Positions 32,567 through 35,559 of a stretch of 35,559 nucleotides of DNA are shown one piece after another. Numbering within the stretch: position 1 is the stretch's first letter; every line of letters begins with the position of its first letter. The notes beneath the pieces were generated by a model that was not told the DNA's origin, ran no database searches, and worked only from the letters and a program-made list of their open reading frames with translations. A program made the position numbers and the translations under genes. The stretch lies in the NCBI GenBank assembly GCA_015655075.1, contig JAATFT010000066.1, forward strand, positions 1 to 35,559. The letters run 5' to 3'. The stretch comes from Clostridiales bacterium (GTDB lineage: Bacteria; Bacillota; Clostridia; Lachnospirales; Lachnospiraceae).

Positions 32567-34867
32567 ATGAACAGATTTTTTTCCAAATTATTCAGTAAAA
32601 AAATATTCTGGAAATTTTTCATTTCTTATATTATTATATTTGCCATACCCTTTTCCGCAATTTTAATTACATACATCACCGCCCAAAAAACCATACGGAA
32701 TGAAATTATTAATTCCAGTTCCAATTCCCTGTACCAGTTTTTTAGTGTTGTGGATTCCAGACTGGCAGAAATGGCGCAGATTAATATATCCTTACTGAAT
32801 TCTTCCCTTGCAAAACAGCATAGCTATCATACAAAAGAGGAATTGGATTTTCCCCTTTATGAATCCTACGAACTGAAGGAATTTCTGAAATCTTTTAAGC
32901 AGGGAGATATTGCGGACATTTTTATTTATTACCCCCAATTGGAGCAAATTGTCGGTCTGAAGGGCTGTTTAGATTCCAGAACATTTTATAAAGCCTATTA
33001 TAAAGACATGCTCACTTATGCGAGATTTGCAGACATTTTTTCAACCTCTGAACACAGTTTAAAGCCCACGCTGCTATCCTTAAATTCCGATACCGGAAAT
33101 GCCAACCTGGCAATCCTGGTATCCCAGAAATATCCCGGCGGGGAGGAAATGATTTCAGTAGTCAGCTTTAGTAAAACCTCCCTGAAAAAGCTTTTCCAAA
33201 GCGCCGATTTTCATAGTAAAAGCACTTTAATGATATTTGATAATAAGAATAAGCTGCTGGCTTCTTCCCAGGATATGGGCACGGATTTTAATCTGTCCGC
33301 CTATGAAGGAGGCAATACTTTATATTACGATACTTTCGGCCAGGAACACTATGTTGTCCAGATATTTTCTTCCCGCGGGGCAGACTGTGTGTATGTATCC
33401 GCCACGCCTTCCAGTATTTTCTGGTCCGAACTGACCCACATACGGTTTATCGTGATTTTATGTACCTTGCTTTGTATGGTATTTAGTTTTATTACCGCTT
33501 ATTATCTGGCAAAGCAGAATTACTCGCCTGTTACCTCCATCCTGCGTACCATCTCAAATAAAACTGCTTATGTTTATGACAGAAAAAACAACGAAATGGA
33601 ATTTATAAATAATGTGCTTACGAATTGCATGGAAGAAATTCATCAATTGAATAACCGGCTGGAAACCAAGGCAGACAAAGAACGGCAGGATTTCCTGCTG
33701 CATGCGCTTCAGGGCAGCTATCCGCCAAATGAAAAATTTCAGGATGACGTCTTTTTACAGCATCATATTACCCTGCTGTCCGACTGGTTCGGAGTCCTGC
33801 TGATACAGATAGAGGAAATCGACAGACTTAAGGTCCCTTTAACAAGGGAAGAAAATCCCTCCCTTTTATCCTTTATCCTCACCAATGTAACTCAGGAGTT
33901 ATGTTCCGCTAACCAACAGGGATTTTTAATAAATATTGCCCCTATGCAATATGCCTGTATTGTAAATTTCAACAGGGGCTGCGAAAAAGAGGAGGGATTA
34001 TCTTATATGTATTCCGTTGCCGGGCAATGCTCTGTATTCGTGCAACGGCATTTCGGGATTTATACCACGATATCCCTGTCCGGCATACATTCCGGTCTGT
34101 CCGAAATCCACACTGCCTATAAGGAAGCCGTGCATACAATGAGATACCGCTTTCAGTACGGGAAAAACAGCATAATAACTTATGGTTTGGTTCAGAATAA
34201 GACGTTTCACTATAATAACTCTACCGATTCCAAATCTGCACAAATTATTATGGACTATATAAAAAGAGGGAATTCCTGTTCCTCCGGCAGGGAAGTAGTG
34301 GACAAGATTATCGCTTTAGCCAATATAAATGATAATTCTGCTTTGGAATCCCTGGAATTTTTCCTCTATGATACCGTAAATTCCTTAAATAAAATTATTT
34401 ACGAAGCCGGCTTTAAGCATTTAGAGGAAAAAAACAATTTTACCAGGCAGCTTTTAAAGGCGGAATCCTTTCACAACTTTCTGGAAAACCTGGTAAGAAT
34501 ACTTGACATGCTGCGGGATTGCGGTAAAACAATAAAAGAAAGCAATACCATCTGTGACAGGGCAAAGGCTTTTATAGAAAAAAACTATAGGGACCCTAAT
34601 ATAAACAATACAACAATCGGGGAAATTCTTGGCATCTCTCCTTCTTATTTATCCCAGATGTTCCGGGAGCAAAAGGGCATTACTCTGATAGACTATTTAT
34701 ATAAAATAAGAATACGAAAAGCAAAGGAACTGCTTTCCGACAGTCCCCTTACCATAGAGGAAGTCGCCGCAAAAACAGGCTTTTTAAGCAGCTCCACTCT
34801 TATTAAAGTATTTAAAAAGAGCGAAGGAATCACACCGGGAGCATACCGTAAATTAAAGCAGTCCTAA
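32567..34867 (+). CDS. Membrane-spanning AraC family regulator with extracellular sensor domain
   Basis: A 766-residue one-component regulator. Transmembrane helix 1 is near residues 15-36 (FFISYIIIFAIPFSAILITY) and helix 2 near 293-314 (FIVILCTLLCMVFSFITAYY). An extracellular Cache-like sensor of about 255 residues lies between them. The intracellular part contains a HAMP-like/coiled segment, a middle region without a clear motif, and a C-terminal AraC domain (about 662-764) with helix-turn-helices IGEILGISPSYLSQMFREQ and IEEVAAKTGFLSSSTLIKVF, ending TPGAYRKLK. There is no kinase or receiver domain, so sensing and DNA binding are in one chain. CAGGAG precedes the ATG. It is divergent from the binding-protein operon and is the likely activator at the phased sites. 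Confidence 0.92.
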   Translation: MNRFFSKLFSKKIFWKFFISYIIIFAIPFSAILITYITAQKTIRNEIINSSSNSLYQFFSVVDSRLAEMAQINISLLNSSLAKQHSYHTKEELDFPLYESYELKEFLKSFKQGDIADIFIYYPQLEQIVGLKGCLDSRTFYKAYYKDMLTYARFADIFSTSEHSLKPTLLSLNSDTGNANLAILVSQKYPGGEEMISVVSFSKTSLKKLFQSADFHSKSTLMIFDNKNKLLASSQDMGTDFNLSAYEGGNTLYYDTFGQEHYVVQIFSSRGADCVYVSATPSSIFWSELTHIRFIVILCTLLCMVFSFITAYYLAKQNYSPVTSILRTISNKTAYVYDRKNNEMEFINNVLTNCMEEIHQLNNRLETKADKERQDFLLHALQGSYPPNEKFQDDVFLQHHITLLSDWFGVLLIQIEEIDRLKVPLTREENPSLLSFILTNVTQELCSANQQGFLINIAPMQYACIVNFNRGCEKEEGLSYMYSVAGQCSVFVQRHFGIYTTISLSGIHSGLSEIHTAYKEAVHTMRYRFQYGKNSIITYGLVQNKTFHYNNSTDSKSAQIIMDYIKRGNSCSSGREVVDKIIALANINDNSALESLEFFLYDTVNSLNKIIYEAGFKHLEEKNNFTRQLLKAESFHNFLENLVRILDMLRDCGKTIKESNTICDRAKAFIEKNYRDPNINNTTIGEILGISPSYLSQMFREQKGITLIDYLYKIRIRKAKELLSDSPLTIEEVAAKTGFLSSSTLIKVFKKSEGITPGAYRKLKQS

Positions 34868-34912
34868 ACCTTCCATAGAAAAAACAATATCCCGTAAAAC
34901 AAACCCCGCTTA

Positions 34913-35559
34913 TTATTTTATATTTTGTTTCCGATATACATCAGGTGACAGGCCTGAATACTTTTTAAATACTTTGGAAAAATAGGTACAGTTTTCAAAT
35001 CCCAAAGCATCTGATACCTCATAAACAAATATTCCTTTTTGAAGCATTTTTTTAGCCTGTTCTACTTTTAGTATGTTAACATACTCAATGAAATTCCGGC
35101 CAATTTCCTTTTTAAAGATAGTACTTAAATATGTACAGGAAATGCCGATGTATTCTGCGGCTTCCGTTAAATGTATCTGCGTGGCTAAATGAGAATTTAT
35201 ATAGTCGAAAACACTCTTTAAAATTTCTGAATGACGGCATTTATAACTAATCATGAACCTGTCAAAAAAAAGTTTTGTAAAATCTATAAACCAGCTTTCA
35301 ATTTTTATCAGGCTATCCATCATTATAATATTCTGATAATGACAATTATCATCACTTATATAAATTTCCTCGATCGTTCCCCCAAGATTCTGAGCAGTTT
35401 CCGAATAAGCTCCCAGCATATCCATAAATATACGGCGCAAAACATTTAAATTTGTATGAGGATTTTCTCGTATCATCTTAAATATGGTATAAATGCTTTG
35501 ACAGACATTTTTTTCCTCAAACTCAGTGACATATTTTCTAAACCTGCCAAATTCGTTTA
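34913..35559 (-). CDS. AraC-type regulator, probably YesN-like response regulator (5' end beyond window)
   Basis: The frame stays open to the right edge of the window, so the ATG at 35476 is internal and the gene is incomplete; 215 codons are visible. The C-terminal AraC domain has helix-turn-helices IHLTEAAEYIGISCTYLSTI and VYEVSDALGFENCTYFSKVF, ending in SGLSPDVYRKQN. The visible part upstream of it is helical and matches the middle region of YesN-like regulators, so a receiver domain may lie outside. It is convergent with the preceding AraC-type gene, 45 bp away; I see no clear terminator between them. Confidence 0.88.
   Translation of the reverse strand, partial: NEFGRFRKYVTEFEEKNVCQSIYTIFKMIRENPHTNLNVLRRIFMDMLGAYSETAQNLGGTIEEIYISDDNCHYQNIIMMDSLIKIESWFIDFTKLFFDRFMISYKCRHSEILKSVFDYINSHLATQIHLTEAAEYIGISCTYLSTIFKKEIGRNFIEYVNILKVEQAKKMLQKGIFVYEVSDALGFENCTYFSKVFKKYSGLSPDVYRKQNIK

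Overview
The window looks like chromosomal DNA of a low-GC, Gram-positive anaerobe, most likely a Lachnospiraceae or related Clostridia species. This rests on strong AGGAGG-type ribosome sites, TTGACA/TATAAT promoters, LplB/LplC-type and RbsABC-type sugar transporters, YesM/YesN-type two-component regulators, a YhgE/Pip protein and lipoprotein solute-binding proteins. No rRNA, tRNA, CRISPR array, transposase or phage gene is visible. The content is mostly accessory: carbohydrate uptake islands separated by gene remnants and repeats.

Layout. 1-2160: a 166-bp palindromic repeat, then two CUT1 permeases on the minus strand, whose binding protein is not in the window. 2268-5384: a patchwork with a group II intron maturase remnant, a short-chain dehydrogenase, two GNAT acetyltransferases and the tail of a third, and a diverged 49-bp repeat after two of the GNAT reading frames. 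5385-8928: an AT-rich minus-strand operon from one near-consensus promoter: a 19-codon leader ORF, a stand-alone prephenate-dehydratase-like protein, an EamA exporter, a DUF2000 protein and a cysteine-rich ferredoxin-like protein. 8968-9761: a broken gene, a second full palindromic repeat, and a small coiled-coil gene between that repeat and a partial copy. 9887-15043: a TetR-controlled operon (TetR, membrane-anchored protein, giant YhgE/Pip protein) with a visible operator at its start.

15456-27123 is a glycoside-degradation locus: a large TIM-barrel glycosyl hydrolase, a CUT2 sugar ABC operon with two permeases, and a divergent YesN/YesM regulator pair. 27161-34867 is a second locus: a DUF2264 protein, LplC and LplB permeases, their lipoprotein binding protein, and a divergent membrane-spanning AraC regulator. 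Four helically phased repeats lie between the binding protein and the regulator. The window ends inside another AraC-type gene.

The most striking observation is the palindromic repeat. Three full copies are each exactly 166 bp between outer CTAG/CTAA ends. Each would add exactly 162 bp (54 codons) to a target and keeps the same frame free of stops. One copy sits in frame inside the glycosyl hydrolase, which reads through it as an extra 54-residue segment. This resembles the protein-coding palindromic elements known from Rickettsia. The second candidate for something undescribed is the leader/PDT-like/EamA/DUF2000/Fe-S operon.
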